A program made the translations under genes and the position numbers. This document shows, piece by piece, positions 36,040 to 45,349 of a stretch of 64,000 bases of DNA (within the stretch, counting starts at the first letter, position 1; each line of letters opens with the position of its first letter). The stretch is from Clostridium sp. KNHs205. GTDB taxonomy: Bacteria; Bacillota; Clostridia; Lachnospirales; Lachnospiraceae. A model generated the notes under the pieces. That model ran no database searches. It was not told the DNA's origin and saw nothing but the letters and a program-made list of their open reading frames with translations. The stretch covers positions 3,953,501 to 4,017,500 of the forward strand of contig NZ_JNLE01000003.1 in NCBI RefSeq assembly GCF_000702945.1, in the 5' to 3' direction.

Positions 36040-37440
36040 ATGCAAAAATTTATGGATCAGGATTTTCTTTTAACCACAGAAACCGCTAAAATCTTATATC
36101 ACCAGTATGCGGCCAAGCTTCCTATTATCGATTACCACTGCCATATCAGTCCAAAGGAAATTGCCGAAGATAAACAGTTCGGGAACATTACACAGGTATG
36201 GCTGGGTGGAGACCATTATAAATGGCGCCTTATGCGAGCAAACGGAATAGACGAAGCATACATTACCGGAGATGCACCGGATTACGATAAATTCTTAAGC
36301 TGGGCAAAGACATTGCAAAGAGCTATCGGAAATCCTGTATACCACTGGAGCCATCTGGAACTCCAGAGATTCTTTGGTTATTACGGAGCTTTAAATGAAT
36401 CCACGGCAGAGGAAGTATGGAATCTGTGCAATGAAAAACTGGCTTCCCCTGAATTTAGCGCAAGGAATCTGATGAAGCTGTCCAATGTAGAAACCATATG
36501 TACGACGGATGATCCCATTGATTCTCTGGAGTGGCATAAACAGATTAAAGAAGATTCCTCCTTTTCCATAAAAGTGCTACCTGCTTTTCGCCCGGACAAA
36601 GCTTTAAACATTGAAAAGCCTGACTTTACAGACTATCTGCAAAAGCTTGCTGACGTTAGCAATATTTCAATCAACAGCTTTGCAGCCCTGAAGGACGCCC
36701 TAAAGAACCGAATTGATTTCTTTACCTCCTTGGGATGCTGTATCTCCGACCATGCACTGGAATATGTTATGTACATACCTGCAGAAGCTGAGAAAATCGA
36801 AGAGATTTTTCAGAAAAAGTTAAGCAGTAATACCTTAACAGAGCAGGAAATCCTTCAGTATAAAACTGCTTTCATGGTATTTGTAGGTAAGGCTTACAAG
36901 GAAGCAGGCTGGGTTATGCAGCTGCATTATGGTACCAAGAGAGACAACAACAAAAGAAGCTTTCGTTCTCTGGGTCCTGATACCGGTTATGACTGTATTA
37001 ATAATATTAGCTTTTCTTCTCAATTAGCTGATTACCTAAATGCACTTCATGAAACAGATGAACTGCCAAAAACCATTGTTTATTCTTTAAATCCCAACGA
37101 TAACGCTGCTATCGTAACAGTCCTTGGATGTTTCCAGGATGGCAGTGTACGAGGTAAGCTCCAGCATGGTTCTGCCTGGTGGTTTAATGATCATAAAACC
37201 GGTATGACCGATCAGATGGTTACTCTGGCCAATAGTGGACTGCTCTCTGCTTTTGTTGGAATGCTTACTGATTCCAGAAGTTTTCTCTCCTACCCCAGAC
37301 ACGAGTACTTCCGCAGGATTCTTAGCGACCTTATCGGCCAGTGGGTGGAAAAAGGAGAATATCCCAATGATCTGCCTCAGTTAGCTGGAATTGTTGAAGA
37401 TATCTCCTATTACAATGCGAAGAAATACTTTCAGTTCTAA
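36040..37440 (+). CDS. uxaC: uronate isomerase
   Basis: A 466-residue amidohydrolase-fold enzyme that converts D-galacturonate to D-tagaturonate (and D-glucuronate to D-fructuronate). The N-terminal DYHCHISPKEIAED (about 31-44) holds the metal-binding His pair, CTTDDPIDSLEWH follows near 150, and VMQLHYGTKRDNN near 295 is characteristic. AGCAGGAGG lies 8 bases before the ATG. It is divergent from uxaA and shares its regulator. A long structured terminator follows. Confidence 0.97.
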   Translation: MQKFMDQDFLLTTETAKILYHQYAAKLPIIDYHCHISPKEIAEDKQFGNITQVWLGGDHYKWRLMRANGIDEAYITGDAPDYDKFLSWAKTLQRAIGNPVYHWSHLELQRFFGYYGALNESTAEEVWNLCNEKLASPEFSARNLMKLSNVETICTTDDPIDSLEWHKQIKEDSSFSIKVLPAFRPDKALNIEKPDFTDYLQKLADVSNISINSFAALKDALKNRIDFFTSLGCCISDHALEYVMYIPAEAEKIEEIFQKKLSSNTLTEQEILQYKTAFMVFVGKAYKEAGWVMQLHYGTKRDNNKRSFRSLGPDTGYDCINNISFSSQLADYLNALHETDELPKTIVYSLNPNDNAAIVTVLGCFQDGSVRGKLQHGSAWWFNDHKTGMTDQMVTLANSGLLSAFVGMLTDSRSFLSYPRHEYFRRILSDLIGQWVEKGEYPNDLPQLAGIVEDISYYNAKKYFQF

Positions 37441-37484
37441 TCTTACTAATATTGATTAGGCAAGTGAGTTGCACTAAAATGCTT
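37441..37484. other. gap after uxaC
   Basis: Short spacer to the terminator; nothing else seen. Confidence 0.4.
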
Positions 37485-37580
37485 AAAACAGCTGTTATCA
37501 AAGTTGATGTGACCCCTGAAGTTAAACTTTTGTCTAACATATGGGGTCGATTCAAGAATTTCTTTGATGACAGCTGTTTT
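37485..37580 (+). terminator. large nested hairpin after uxaC
   Basis: Outer arms AAAACAGCTGT...ATCAAAG (37485-37503) and CTTTGAT...ACAGCTGTTTT (37562-37580) enclose a second stem GACCCC/GGGGTC. T-rich sequence follows on the plus side. It lies between convergent uxaC and uxaB and can serve as terminator; it is larger than usual. The next 245 bp to uxaB hold nothing I recognise. Confidence 0.7.
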
Positions 37581-37826
37581 CATTTGATTTCGCTTTATAA
37601 TGATTGTTATGTTATATATGATCTGGTCTTATCTGATTGCATCATTTCGTTATTTTTAACTTGATAATATTTGTTATTGCATTATATTATGTTTTGTATC
37701 CTGTCTTCAATTAAATTGTTTCTTCGTAATTCTATAGCTTATTTCATGATATTAATCAACTTAATACAAGCTAAATATTCTGGTTAATTCTCGTGTACTA
37801 CTATAAAGTCAACTTATTATCAGGAA

Positions 37827-39287
37827 TCATCCCAGGATTTCCAGGCTCTTTCTCATCCCCTTCTGTTTCATGCTTTCCAGATATTCCGTTACTTTATCAC
37901 TTAGGGCAGGTATAAGGGATAAATCCTGTCCATGGAAGGCTGCGTTGCTTAAGTACAATTTTACCAATTCATTTGAGGCCTTGGCAGAATTCTCTGCAAA
38001 GAACTCCAGCACCTCCTTATCATCCTGAATAATATATCCTTCTCCATTTCTTCTTCCAACTAAACTGCCGTCCTTCCATTCACTACTGCTATAGAAAGAT
38101 AATAAAGCTGCTATGGAAAATACCAGATGCTCAGGCAGGGATTTATATTTTTCAAAATATCCCAGTAAACTGGGCAGACAGCGGGCTCTCCACTTGGATA
38201 CGGAATTAAGGGATATTGACAGTAATGCATGCTTAATGTGTGGATTCTCAAACCTCTCAATTACCGAATCCGCAAATGTTTTAAGTTCCTCTTCGGGCAA
38301 TGACAGTGTAGGAATAACCTCCTCATAGATTACCTTCTGCATGAAGTTACGTATTGCTTCATCTTTCATGGATTCTAATACATAATCATTGCCAGCCAGA
38401 TAAGAAGCCAGGACAAAAGAGGTATGGGCACCATTTAAGATACGTACCTTTCTCTGTTTATAAGGTTTTTGATTATCCGTAAAAATAACCGGGAGTCCAG
38501 CCTTATCAAGTGGCAGTTCTTTACTGATATCTTTTTCGCTTTCAATTACCCATAAACCAAAAGGTTCTGCTGTCACAAGAAGATTATCCCGATAACCAAG
38601 CTTCTCCCAGATAGCTTCTGCTTCATCTTTAGGATAACCGGTAACAATCCGATCTACCAGCGTACTGCAAAATACACAAGCTTCTAAAAGCCATGTTATA
38701 AAGTCCTCCTCCAGACTCCAGATCCTGGCATATTTTAATACATATTCTTTTAATAAGATACCATTATCATCAATTAGCTCAACAGGCAGAATAATTAAGC
38801 CTTTCTCCCTGTCACCTGAGAAAGCTTTGTATCTTTCAAATAAGAACTTCGTCAATTTAGCCGGATAGGTTTTAGGCGGCAGTGCATCAAAAGAATCCTT
38901 TTCATCAAAAGCAATTCCTGCCTCAGTGGTATTCGATACCACAAATCTAAGTGTTTCTATTCTGGCAAGCCCGATAAATTTCTCATACTCATCATACACG
39001 CTGACTGCATCTTTTACAGAGGTGATAATTCGGCTTTCATTAACCTCCTTACCCTCCTGCTTACCCCGCAGCGTTAGTGTATACTGGTATTTCTGCTCAT
39101 GGAACATGTCAAGGTTTCCGTATTCGATAGCCTTGAGTATAACTATGCTGCCATAAAACAGCTCCTTTTCATTGGCAACGTCAATCATATAATCCACAAA
39201 TGCACGCAAAAAATTACCTTCGCCAAACTGAACGACCTTTACAGGTCTGTCTTTGGCCTTTGAAATACTGTCATCCAATAATACCAT
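37827..39287 (-). CDS. uxaB: tagaturonate reductase
   Basis: A 486-residue NAD-dependent enzyme of the mannitol dehydrogenase family, converting tagaturonate to altronate. The N-terminal VVQFGEGNFLRAFVDYMID is the nucleotide-binding start typical of UxaB, and the C-terminal domain carries KVRILNGAHTSFVLASYLAG (about 283) with the catalytic-lysine region of the family. It has its own promoter and operator facing the regulator gene, so it is co-regulated with uxaA and uxaC. Confidence 0.94.
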   Translation of the reverse strand: MVLLDDSISKAKDRPVKVVQFGEGNFLRAFVDYMIDVANEKELFYGSIVILKAIEYGNLDMFHEQKYQYTLTLRGKQEGKEVNESRIITSVKDAVSVYDEYEKFIGLARIETLRFVVSNTTEAGIAFDEKDSFDALPPKTYPAKLTKFLFERYKAFSGDREKGLIILPVELIDDNGILLKEYVLKYARIWSLEEDFITWLLEACVFCSTLVDRIVTGYPKDEAEAIWEKLGYRDNLLVTAEPFGLWVIESEKDISKELPLDKAGLPVIFTDNQKPYKQRKVRILNGAHTSFVLASYLAGNDYVLESMKDEAIRNFMQKVIYEEVIPTLSLPEEELKTFADSVIERFENPHIKHALLSISLNSVSKWRARCLPSLLGYFEKYKSLPEHLVFSIAALLSFYSSSEWKDGSLVGRRNGEGYIIQDDKEVLEFFAENSAKASNELVKLYLSNAAFHGQDLSLIPALSDKVTEYLESMKQKGMRKSLEILG

Positions 39288-39409
39288 CTCTCTACCTCGT
39301 TTATCTTTTTCTTTTCTGCCAGCCAGTGTTCAGTAAATCTCCTAATGGATATAACAACACGCTGTCATGTGGGGATATTAGCACCTTGTTTCAAATAAAT
39401 TATTGCATA

Positions 39410-39423
39410 TGTAAGCGCTTACA
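39410..39423. promoter_or_regulatory. LacI-type operator of uxaB
   Basis: TGTAAGCGCTTACA, five bases after the uxaB -10. With the central CG it also matches the CcpA catabolite-repression consensus, so both regulators could act here. Confidence 0.88.
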
Positions 39424-39428
39424 TTATT

Positions 39429-39457
39429 ACTTTATCGTTCACACATCTGTTTGTCAA
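39429..39457 (-). promoter_or_regulatory. uxaB promoter
   Basis: TTGACA (39452-39457), 17 bp, TAAAGT (39429-39434) on the minus strand. Confidence 0.78.
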
Positions 39458-39496
39458 GTAATAATTCATAACTCGGCAGCAGAAAAAAATTGTTAC

Positions 39497-39525
39497 TTGC
39501 CATATTTTAAGAATATCTGTATAAT
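39497..39525 (+). promoter_or_regulatory. promoter of the LacI regulator gene
   Basis: TTGCCA (39497-39502), 17 bp, TATAAT (39520-39525), with an operator right behind it. Confidence 0.8.
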
Positions 39526-39533
39526 CAAACCTA

Positions 39534-39547
39534 TGTAAGTTCTTACA
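39534..39547. promoter_or_regulatory. operator of the LacI regulator gene (autoregulation)
   Basis: TGTAAGTTCTTACA, the fourth TGTAAG/CTTACA palindrome, eight bases after the -10 of the regulator's own promoter. Confidence 0.85.
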
Positions 39548-39590
39548 ATCAGTTAAGAACGAATGATTGAAAAAGGAAAAGGGGTATGGC

Positions 39591-40595
39591 ATGAATATAT
39601 ATGATATCTCAAAAAAAGCAGGTGTTTCCATCGCAACTGTATCCCGGGTATTAAATAACAGTCCCAGTGTCAGTACAAAAACCAGAAATAAAGTGTTATC
39701 CATAATAGAAGAAAGCGGTTATATGCCGAACGCTTATGCAAGGGGTCTGGGGCTTAACTCTATGAATACCATCGGTATCCTATGTGCCGATTCATCTGAT
39801 ATCTATCTTGCCAATGCAGTATTTTATTTAGAGCGGGAATTGAAAAATAATGGCTATAACTCCATTTTGTGCTGTACAGGCTATGAGCCAAAGGACAAAG
39901 AAAATTGCCTGAAACTGCTCTTATCAAAGAAGGTAGATGCACTTATTTTAGTAGGATCAAATTTTGTAGAAAAAAATGCTGCTGACAATAATTATATTCT
40001 GGAAGCAGCCAACCAGGTACCTGTAATGCTGATCAACGGTTATCTGAAGGCTCCCAATATATTCTGTATCCTGTGCGATGAGCATCAGGCGGTTTATGAT
40101 ATTACAGATAAATTAATTAAGAGCGGTTATTCAGACCCTATTTTCTTATACCGATTAATGTCCTTCAGCGGTATCCAGAAAAAAGACGGATTTCTTCAGG
40201 CGATTCAAGAGAACAAAATAGAAAACCAGAACCGGGTTTATGAATGCTCCGGAGATGTGACTGATATTAAGAATTATCTTATTTCTCTCTATAAATGCGG
40301 CCGGCACTTTAACGGAATTATAGCTGCTGATGATGAAATTGCAATCGGGGCGGTCAAATTTGCTAAAGCCACGAAATTAGCTATTCCCAAAAATATTTCC
40401 ATCGTAGGACATAACAATTCCAAACTTGCAAAATGCTGTGAACCGGAGCTGACCTCTATTGACAATAAGTTAGAGACTATATGTATCCAAACTGTTCTGA
40501 CTTTAATGCGTATCTTTAATAATGAAAATGTTGCCGGCAGAACAGTCTTTTCAGCAGATTTAGTCCTTCGGGAAACTACCAATCTGAAGACCTGA
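39591..40595 (+). CDS. LacI-family regulator of the galacturonate genes
   Basis: A 334-residue repressor. The N-terminal helix-turn-helix DISKKAGVSIATVSRVLN (4-21) is followed by the hinge segment and a periplasmic-binding-protein-like effector domain. AAAAGGGG precedes the ATG at 39591; an upstream in-frame TTG is not needed. Its promoter holds the same operator as uxaA, uxaC and uxaB, so it is very likely their regulator and self-controlled. The inducer is presumably a uronate intermediate. It is similar in role, not clearly in sequence, to UxuR/KdgR-type LacI proteins. Confidence 0.92.
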   Translation: MNIYDISKKAGVSIATVSRVLNNSPSVSTKTRNKVLSIIEESGYMPNAYARGLGLNSMNTIGILCADSSDIYLANAVFYLERELKNNGYNSILCCTGYEPKDKENCLKLLLSKKVDALILVGSNFVEKNAADNNYILEAANQVPVMLINGYLKAPNIFCILCDEHQAVYDITDKLIKSGYSDPIFLYRLMSFSGIQKKDGFLQAIQENKIENQNRVYECSGDVTDIKNYLISLYKCGRHFNGIIAADDEIAIGAVKFAKATKLAIPKNISIVGHNNSKLAKCCEPELTSIDNKLETICIQTVLTLMRIFNNENVAGRTVFSADLVLRETTNLKT

Positions 40596-40666
40596 TAATA
40601 TTTTCTTATTTTGAGTTATGACATTTATTCTTAAAATTTAATAAAGCTGATCTCTAATTGAACTTC

Positions 40667-40718
40667 CTCCTTTGATTATCTGTATGCTGTCACAACAGAT
40701 TTTCAAAGGAGTTTTTTA
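40667..40718 (+). terminator. terminator of the LacI regulator gene
   Basis: Stem CTCCTTTGA...CTGT with ACAG...CAAAGGAG is followed by TTTTTTATTT, about 70 bp after the stop codon. Confidence 0.85.
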
Positions 40719-41123
40719 TTTGAGGATATACAGATTTGAAGATTAGTTCGGATTATCATAAAGCTTATTTCATACTCTGTTTCTTGGGTATACCACACGG
40801 CAGGCAGCTGTGGCATGTAATAAGAGTTAGATAAAAAAAGAAGCTCACATTACTCCCAGGTATTCTGTATTACTAATCAAAGGTTTTTATATTGATAAGG
40901 GGTTATATGCAGATATTGTTAAATTTTAATCTCTCTGTAAACATAATGTTAAATATTACCATGGTGTATTGTTTTTTTTGTTTGCTTATGTTATTTATGA
41001 ATTAACAGTTCTTCTTAGATTGGCTCCGGAAATGCATGCAGGCTAATGTTAGGACAGGATTTGTTCTGTTACTTTAAAAAATAGGAAATGGGTCTTATGA
41101 AAGCCCAGAAGGAGTAAGAAAGT
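40719..41123 (+). promoter_or_regulatory. alkaline phosphatase upstream region with possible Pho box
   Basis: 405 bp without a gene. At 40936-40953 two direct repeats, TGTAAAC and TGTTAAA, are spaced by four bases, a period of 11 bp like PhoB/PhoP binding sites. This fits a phosphatase gene, but the match is short. AGAAGGAG lies before the start. Confidence 0.35.
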
Positions 41124-42662
41124 ATGATGAATAAAACCTTTAAGAGAATATCTGCCTGTGCCCTGGCAGGTGTCCTTCTCTTATCCTTTGCATTCACCAA
41201 TGATTTTAACAGTGCAAAAAGTACTGCTGCCGGAAGCAAGAAAGAAACACAGGCAACCAATCTTAAAGCCCCCAAGTATGTATTTATGTTTATCGGTGAT
41301 GGTATGAGCTATCCCCAGATTCAGGCAGCAAGTGATTACCTCGGTGCCATTAACCAGCAAAAGGATTCCAAAGTCCTTACCGGTAACAAATATCTGAATT
41401 TTATGAAATTCCCTGTAGCAGGTTCAGCTGTTACCTATGATTCCACCTCTTTTTGTCCCGACTCCGCTTCTACTGCCACCTCACTTTCAACAGGTCATAA
41501 GACCTACAGCGGAACCATTAATATGGACGAAAACAAAAAAATATCTTATGAGACTATCTCCGAAAAAGTGAAAGAGCAGTTAGGCTATAAGGTTGGTATC
41601 ATCTCCTCCGTTAACTTAAATCATGCAACTCCTGCTGCTTACTATGCTCATCAGGCCTCCAGAAATAACTATTATGCCATCGGTCTTGAAATGGTTAACA
41701 GTGGCTTTGAATATTTCGCAGGCGGTGCTTTAATCAATCCTGACGGAGACAATAAGAATGCTCCTCAGACCAGCCTTTATCAGGTAGCAAAAGATAAAGG
41801 CTACAAGGTGGTAACAACCCAAAAGGAGGCAGTAAATGTAAAAGCTTCCGATGGAAAGACGATAATTATCGGTGAGACACTGGCGGACAGCAATTCACTT
41901 TCCTATGCAAACGATGCCAAATCCAGTGAATGGAAGTTAAAGGACTACGTTAAGAAAGGCATTGATGTCCTTTATAACGAAAAAGGATTTTTTATGATGG
42001 TGGAAGGCGGTAAGATTGACTGGGCCTGTCATGCAAATGATGCCGGTTCTACTATAGCAGATACCGTTGCACTTGATGATGCAGTATCAGAAGCTATTGC
42101 TTTCTATAAAAAATACCCAAATGATACTTTAATCATCGTAACCGGAGATCATGAGACCGGAGGTCTGACAATTGGTTATGCAGGAACAGATTATGATACT
42201 TTCCTTGACAACCTGTCCAATCAGAAACTCTCCTATGCCAAATTTGATACCGATTATGTGAAGAAATACAAAGAAAACGGAACTGCTTTTGAAACAGTTC
42301 TTCAGGATATCAAAAAGAACTTTGGCCTTATAACGGACAAAGATTCCAGCGCCAAAACCAATCCTGATCTGGTACTCACCTCTTACGATTATGAGAAATT
42401 AAAAGATGCTTATATAAAAACCATAAGCGGTAAACGTGCAGAAAACAGCGAGGAATATCTCCTTTATGGCTCCTATGAGCCCCTGACTGTTACAATTACC
42501 CATATACTGAATAACAAATCCGGTATTAATTTTTCCTCCTATGCCCATACAGGGCTTCCTGTAGGTGTATTTGCACAAGGTCAGGGTGCGGATCTTTTCT
42601 CTGGCTACTATGATAATACACAGATTTATTTTAATCTTGAAAGTCTCCTGAAGGTGAAATAA
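41124..42662 (+). CDS. secreted alkaline phosphatase
   Basis: A 512-residue exported phosphomonoesterase. A signal peptide covers about residues 1-35 (ACALAGVLLLSFAF core). Catalytic features are FIGDGMSYPQ (57-65, metal-binding Asp), Ser114 in CPDSASTATSL as nucleophile, and the metal ligands in GGKIDWACHANDA (about 299) and VTGDHETGG (about 340). About 100 extra residues lie between the last two metal-binding parts and the C-terminal HTGLPVGVFAQG. Upstream, a possible Pho box suggests phosphate control. Confidence 0.95.
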   Translation: MMNKTFKRISACALAGVLLLSFAFTNDFNSAKSTAAGSKKETQATNLKAPKYVFMFIGDGMSYPQIQAASDYLGAINQQKDSKVLTGNKYLNFMKFPVAGSAVTYDSTSFCPDSASTATSLSTGHKTYSGTINMDENKKISYETISEKVKEQLGYKVGIISSVNLNHATPAAYYAHQASRNNYYAIGLEMVNSGFEYFAGGALINPDGDNKNAPQTSLYQVAKDKGYKVVTTQKEAVNVKASDGKTIIIGETLADSNSLSYANDAKSSEWKLKDYVKKGIDVLYNEKGFFMMVEGGKIDWACHANDAGSTIADTVALDDAVSEAIAFYKKYPNDTLIIVTGDHETGGLTIGYAGTDYDTFLDNLSNQKLSYAKFDTDYVKKYKENGTAFETVLQDIKKNFGLITDKDSSAKTNPDLVLTSYDYEKLKDAYIKTISGKRAENSEEYLLYGSYEPLTVTITHILNNKSGINFSSYAHTGLPVGVFAQGQGADLFSGYYDNTQIYFNLESLLKVK

Positions 42663-42700
42663 TACCTGTTCCAATAAGATATCATCTGCCATTTAAAAAG
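42663..42700. other. gap after the phosphatase gene
   Basis: Short spacer leading into the long hairpin listed next. Confidence 0.3.
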
Positions 42701-42791
42701 GAAATGGATTACTGCTGATTACTGTTAAACTTATTGTTAATCGCATTTAAATGCCATATGCAGGATATGCCTGCAAGCAGTAATCCATTTC
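42701..42791 (+). terminator. long 16-bp hairpin after the phosphatase gene
   Basis: Perfect arms GAAATGGATTACTGCT and AGCAGTAATCCATTTC enclose 59 bases that contain further small inverted repeats (TGCAGG/CCTGCA). T-rich sequence follows. It is probably the terminator, unusually large. From 42792 to 43072 I see nothing except AT-rich DNA before the YibE/F gene. Confidence 0.6.
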
Positions 42792-43072
42792 TTTGTAAAT
42801 CGATAAATCTTGTAAGTTATCTGGTAAATTATCTAAATGCACTTATGTCTTAGCAAAATTGACTTATTCCAAGACATAATATCTTAAGTTGATCTCACCA
42901 TGCTTTTAATTAAAGCTATTATTTTCTTGAATTTTGCACTCAAGAACTTCAACTTATACAGATTCCATGAACATGGATTTTCAGATTCAGGTATTAGATC
43001 CATGATAGATTATTCAAATATTTTTTTAAACCTAAGTAAATAATATAATTATGAATTGAGGAAGGAATTCCC

Positions 43073-44296
43073 ATGAGGCCTTTTAATAATAAATTTAAGT
43101 TATACATAAGTAACTTCCATAACAACTTATCCTACCATCTGCCGGTACTCATATCTATTATTGTTTTGGTATTCCTTATTCTACTGCCTACCGGTTACGA
43201 GGGTGCTATTATTTATCAGGGCACTGACCGCAGCTCGGCAAGAGTAATATCTGTTGATAATAAAAATATCATCGATACCGGACTAATTCGTTCCGGTGAA
43301 CAGACCTGTGTGGTAGAATTATTAGGCGGAAAATTTAAAGGGCAGCAGGTGGAAGGTTTTAATCTCTTAAATGGCTCCCTGGAGACCGATAAGATTTTCT
43401 CCCCCGGAGATAAAGTTCTGGTGGTGATTAATTATAATGATTCCGAAATCCTCTCAGTAAATCTTATCGATCACTACCGTATAGGCAAGGAGGTATTCCT
43501 GGCAGCAATATTTGCAATTTTGCTAATTGTTGTAGCAGGAGGAACAGGTTTTAGAGCCTTAATTTCCTTTGCTACAAGCATCCTGATGATCTGGAAGGTC
43601 TTAGTCCCCTTTTATTTAAACGGCCATAATCCGATTTACTTCGGACTTCTTATCACTGTTTTTCTTACGGTATTGATTCTTTCTCTTGTATTTGGCTTCA
43701 ACCGAAAGGCCCTTGCTGCCATTTCCGGTGCATCTCTTGGAATCCTCGTAACCTGTATTCTTGGAATGCTGTTTACTACAAGTTACAAGATACATGGTGC
43801 TATCATGCCAAATTCAGAAAGTCTGCTTTACAGTGGATATGAAGGGCTGAACCTTACCAAAATATTTATGGCAAGTATATTTATCGGCTCTTCCGGTGCT
43901 GTTATGGACCTGGCTGTTGATATTACTTCGGCTATTACAGAAGTAATTTCTAAGAAACCTGAAATGAAATGGAAAGAAGCTTTTCTCTCCGGTATGAATG
44001 TCGGACGTGCTGCCATGGGAACCATGACCACCACTCTCCTGCTTGCATATTCCGGAGGTTATATTGCACTGTTAATGGTATTTATGGCTCAAGGTACACC
44101 AATCTATAATATATTGAATTACAAATATGTATCCGCAGAAATTCTTGATACCTTTATCGGAAGCATTGGTCTGGTGCTGGTAGCGCCATTTACTGCATTT
44201 ACCAGCAGTGTTCTCTTAACCGGGCAAAAACAAAAAGCCTCTCTCGCAGGAAGTGAAGCTGATGGCGAGGCTGTGGAATCCATTGCTCAGGAATAA
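43073..44296 (+). CDS. YibE/F-family membrane protein
   Basis: A 407-residue protein with one N-terminal membrane segment, an extracellular stretch of about 110 residues, and about seven further membrane segments from residue 140 on. The region GSSGAVMDLAVDITSAITEV (about 278-297) and the following SGMNVGRAAMGTMTTTLLLA are typical of the YibE/F family, whose function is not established. A GAGGAAGG site precedes the ATG. A bidirectional terminator separates it from the ferredoxin gene. Confidence 0.88.
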   Translation: MRPFNNKFKLYISNFHNNLSYHLPVLISIIVLVFLILLPTGYEGAIIYQGTDRSSARVISVDNKNIIDTGLIRSGEQTCVVELLGGKFKGQQVEGFNLLNGSLETDKIFSPGDKVLVVINYNDSEILSVNLIDHYRIGKEVFLAAIFAILLIVVAGGTGFRALISFATSILMIWKVLVPFYLNGHNPIYFGLLITVFLTVLILSLVFGFNRKALAAISGASLGILVTCILGMLFTTSYKIHGAIMPNSESLLYSGYEGLNLTKIFMASIFIGSSGAVMDLAVDITSAITEVISKKPEMKWKEAFLSGMNVGRAAMGTMTTTLLLAYSGGYIALLMVFMAQGTPIYNILNYKYVSAEILDTFIGSIGLVLVAPFTAFTSSVLLTGQKQKASLAGSEADGEAVESIAQE

Positions 44297-44314
44297 AAGG
44301 GATATTTACATGAG

Positions 44315-44366
44315 AAAAATAAGCAGCTGCCGGTTGAGTATTTCGAACCGAACAGCTGCTTTTATT
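44315..44366. terminator. bidirectional terminator between YibE/F and ferredoxin
   Basis: AAATAAGCAGCTG and CAGCTGCTTTTATTT pair around an inner CGGTT/AACCG stem. A and T tracts on both sides allow use in both directions. Confidence 0.88.
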
Positions 44367-44373
44367 TCTGTTA

Positions 44374-44562
44374 TTAATCAATATCAATTGCACTGGTAGG
44401 ACAGCTGTCTCTGGCATCTTCAGCTTCGGATTCCTTGTCTGCCGGAATTTCATCGTCTATACCATGGGCAAAACCGTCATCACCCATACTAAAAACGTCG
44501 GGACATAGGTTTGTGCATAATTCACAGCTTATGCAAAGATCAGGACTAACACTAGCTTTCAT
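44374..44562 (-). CDS. single-cluster [4Fe-4S] ferredoxin
   Basis: A 62-residue electron carrier. Cys10, Cys13, Cys16 in CISCELC and Cys54 in DSCPTSAI should hold one [4Fe-4S] cluster; Cys20 is an extra residue common in this short clostridial type. It is strongly acidic in the middle. It is a stand-alone gene; its redox partner cannot be told from the neighbours. Confidence 0.93.
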   Translation of the reverse strand: MKASVSPDLCISCELCTNLCPDVFSMGDDGFAHGIDDEIPADKESEAEDARDSCPTSAIDID

Positions 44563-44700
44563 TTTAGATTACCTTATTACCATTACAAAGCAATGGTTCC
44601 TTTCATTCAATAATAATGCTCTGACATATTTATTATTGTTAGATAAAGGACTTTTATACATATTTTGTTAAGAAACCTTATCTTTTTGTGATTACTGTTT

Positions 44701-45108
44701 TTAGGATAGCTTTTCATCTGTAATTGAAGGAAGATTTGACAAATTATTTTCCTCTTTGCCATCGGGTAAAGATTTTAAATATTCATTCCCTTTCCGGGTG
44801 GCAATTCCTACTCCTTTGATTTCACCCTGTCTGGCTGCTTCCACTCCTTCTTCTTTATTCAGTACTTGGCCATCAGAAAGCTGATAACCGGTAACTTTCC
44901 CGCTGTCCTTTACCAGTGCAACAATTTCCTTTGCATCCGGTTTACTCTCAGGGATATCGCTTAGAGCCATCATAGGCAGTACAGAGGATAACTCTGTTTG
45001 ATTTGCATTCATATTCTCCATATGTGGAACCTCACATTCTAAATTCATTTTAACAGTTGCATTTAGTAAACCATTATTATTTTCTGTAATTATCTTTTTT
45101 TTACTCAT
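44701..45108 (-). CDS. DUF3892-domain protein
   Basis: A protein of up to 135 residues. The C-terminal half (about 60-120) looks like DUF3892, with the pattern GKVTGYQLSDGQVLNKEEGVE and GIATRKGNEYLKSLPDG. Its function is not known. The N-terminal half is low-complexity and has no predicted fold. The start is uncertain: the ATG at 45108 lacks a clear site, while one at 45021 follows GAGGT and would give 106 residues. Confidence 0.65.
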   Translation of the reverse strand: MSKKKIITENNNGLLNATVKMNLECEVPHMENMNANQTELSSVLPMMALSDIPESKPDAKEIVALVKDSGKVTGYQLSDGQVLNKEEGVEAARQGEIKGVGIATRKGNEYLKSLPDGKEENNLSNLPSITDEKLS

Positions 45109-45146
45109 TTTTAAAATAGCACAAAAAGAGCTGTCCTGAAAATAAA

Positions 45147-45221
45147 CACAAAGCGGCAAGATGCTTCTTGATTTTCCTGTAATGCACTTCTTGAAAGATA
45201 CGTAGCCGTTTTGTGTGATTA
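45147..45221 (-). terminator. hairpin after the sugar-dehydrogenase-like gene
   Basis: Arms ACACAAAACGGC and GCCGCTTTGTGT pair over about 12 bp around a 50-base loop; TTATTTTC follows on the minus strand. It lies 130 bp after the stop codon of the gene at 45350. Confidence 0.5.
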
Positions 45222-45349
45222 AAGCAAATAATTTTTGTTTAATTATAAATCACAAAATGGTTAATTGTCTTTCGCTGGTGTGTATAAGGAAGGCCAGGAA
45301 GCTTCTTGCCGCAACATTACTTAAATGCAACAGTCCTTTACCACAGATA

